Positions 7,099-7,308 of a DNA stretch of 7,308 nucleotides are shown in pieces. This stretch comes from CAZZIZ01 sp964654535 (lineage in GTDB: Bacteria; Bacteroidota; Bacteroidia; Chitinophagales; UBA2359), in the NCBI GenBank assembly GCA_964654535.1, contig CAZZIZ010000172.1:1-7308 (forward strand), written 5' to 3'. Position 1 is the first letter of the stretch. The number at the start of each line of letters is the position of its first letter. A program made the translations under genes and the position numbers. Under the pieces are notes generated by a model, which was not told the origin of the DNA, ran no database searches, and saw only the letters and a list, made by a program, of their open reading frames with translations.

Positions 7099-7308
7099 TT
7101 AAGGTTTGATGTTAATGCCGTACTCGTCGATATTAATGATCTTTCTTGAGTCAGTTGGGCCATTCTCAAGCTTTAAAACACCTCTGGGGCAAACCGCTGA
7201 ACAAACACCGCATCCTACACAAGAAGCACGAACTATATCTTGACCACGTTGAGCGTACCAACGAACATCAATTCCCATTTCGCAGTACGTAGAACAGTTG
7301 CCACAACT
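7099..7308 (-). CDS. Dicluster 4Fe-4S ferredoxin-type protein, C-terminal fragment
   Basis: Only the last 69 codons and the TAA stop (7101-7099) lie in the window; the start is beyond the right edge. The fragment holds two iron-sulfur motifs. The first is CGNCSTYC (fragment residues 2-9), a CxxCxxxC arrangement. The second is CVGCGVCSAVCPRG (30-43), a classical CxxCxxCxxxCP motif. A short polar tail follows, ending NIDEYGINIKP. The seven visible cysteines point to two clusters, with the remaining ligand upstream. The CEMGIDVRWYA spacer resembles the C-terminal part of membrane-bound polyferredoxins (NapH/YccM-like arrangement) seen in Bacteroidota, but the membrane portion is out of view. Its role is electron transfer in an unknown pathway. 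It lies 61 bases upstream of the glycosyltransferase cluster on the same strand, and no functional link is evident. Confidence 0.85.
   Translation of the reverse strand, partial: SCGNCSTYCEMGIDVRWYAQRGQDIVRASCVGCGVCSAVCPRGVLKLENGPTDSRKIINIDEYGINIKP

Overview
The window looks like a chromosomal segment from a member of the Bacteroidota, probably a Cytophagales- or Flavobacteriia-like marine or environmental lineage. Three things support this. The 853-residue protein ends in a recognisable type A sorting domain of the type IX secretion system (T9SS), which is restricted to this phylum. Start codons are preceded by A/T-rich sequence without Shine-Dalgarno motifs. By eye, base composition is moderately AT-rich and even throughout. 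The exact genus cannot be told from the sequence alone.

All supported genes lie on the minus strand, so transcription runs from the right edge to the left. In that order they are: (a) the last 69 residues of a dicluster 4Fe-4S protein (7308-7099); (b) a 61-base gap; (c) a tight cluster of four genes, with gaps of 3 and 4 bases and then a 4-base overlap. These four are a DPM1-like family 2 glycosyltransferase (7037-6351), a processive CslA/cellulose-synthase-like family 2 glycosyltransferase (6347-4869), a multi-pass GT-C fold glycosyltransferase (4864-3554) and a T9SS-exported beta-propeller protein with Asp-box (BNR) repeats (3557-996). After (d) a 63-base gap comes (e) a secreted alpha/beta-hydrolase esterase (932-1) that runs off the left edge.

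The three glycosyltransferases fit together plausibly. The DPM1-like enzyme could make a polyprenyl-phosphate hexose on the inner face of the membrane. The GT-C enzyme belongs to a class that uses such lipid-linked sugars on the outer face. The CslA-like enzyme could polymerise a glycan from a nucleotide sugar. The next two genes encode exported proteins, one certainly a T9SS substrate. The locus may therefore make a cell-surface glycan or glycolipid, with exported partners that bind, trim or are attached to it. That pathway is inference: substrates cannot be read from the sequence. No RNA genes, CRISPR arrays, insertion sequences, attachment sites or convincing terminators were seen, and no gene-free stretch exceeds 63 bases.
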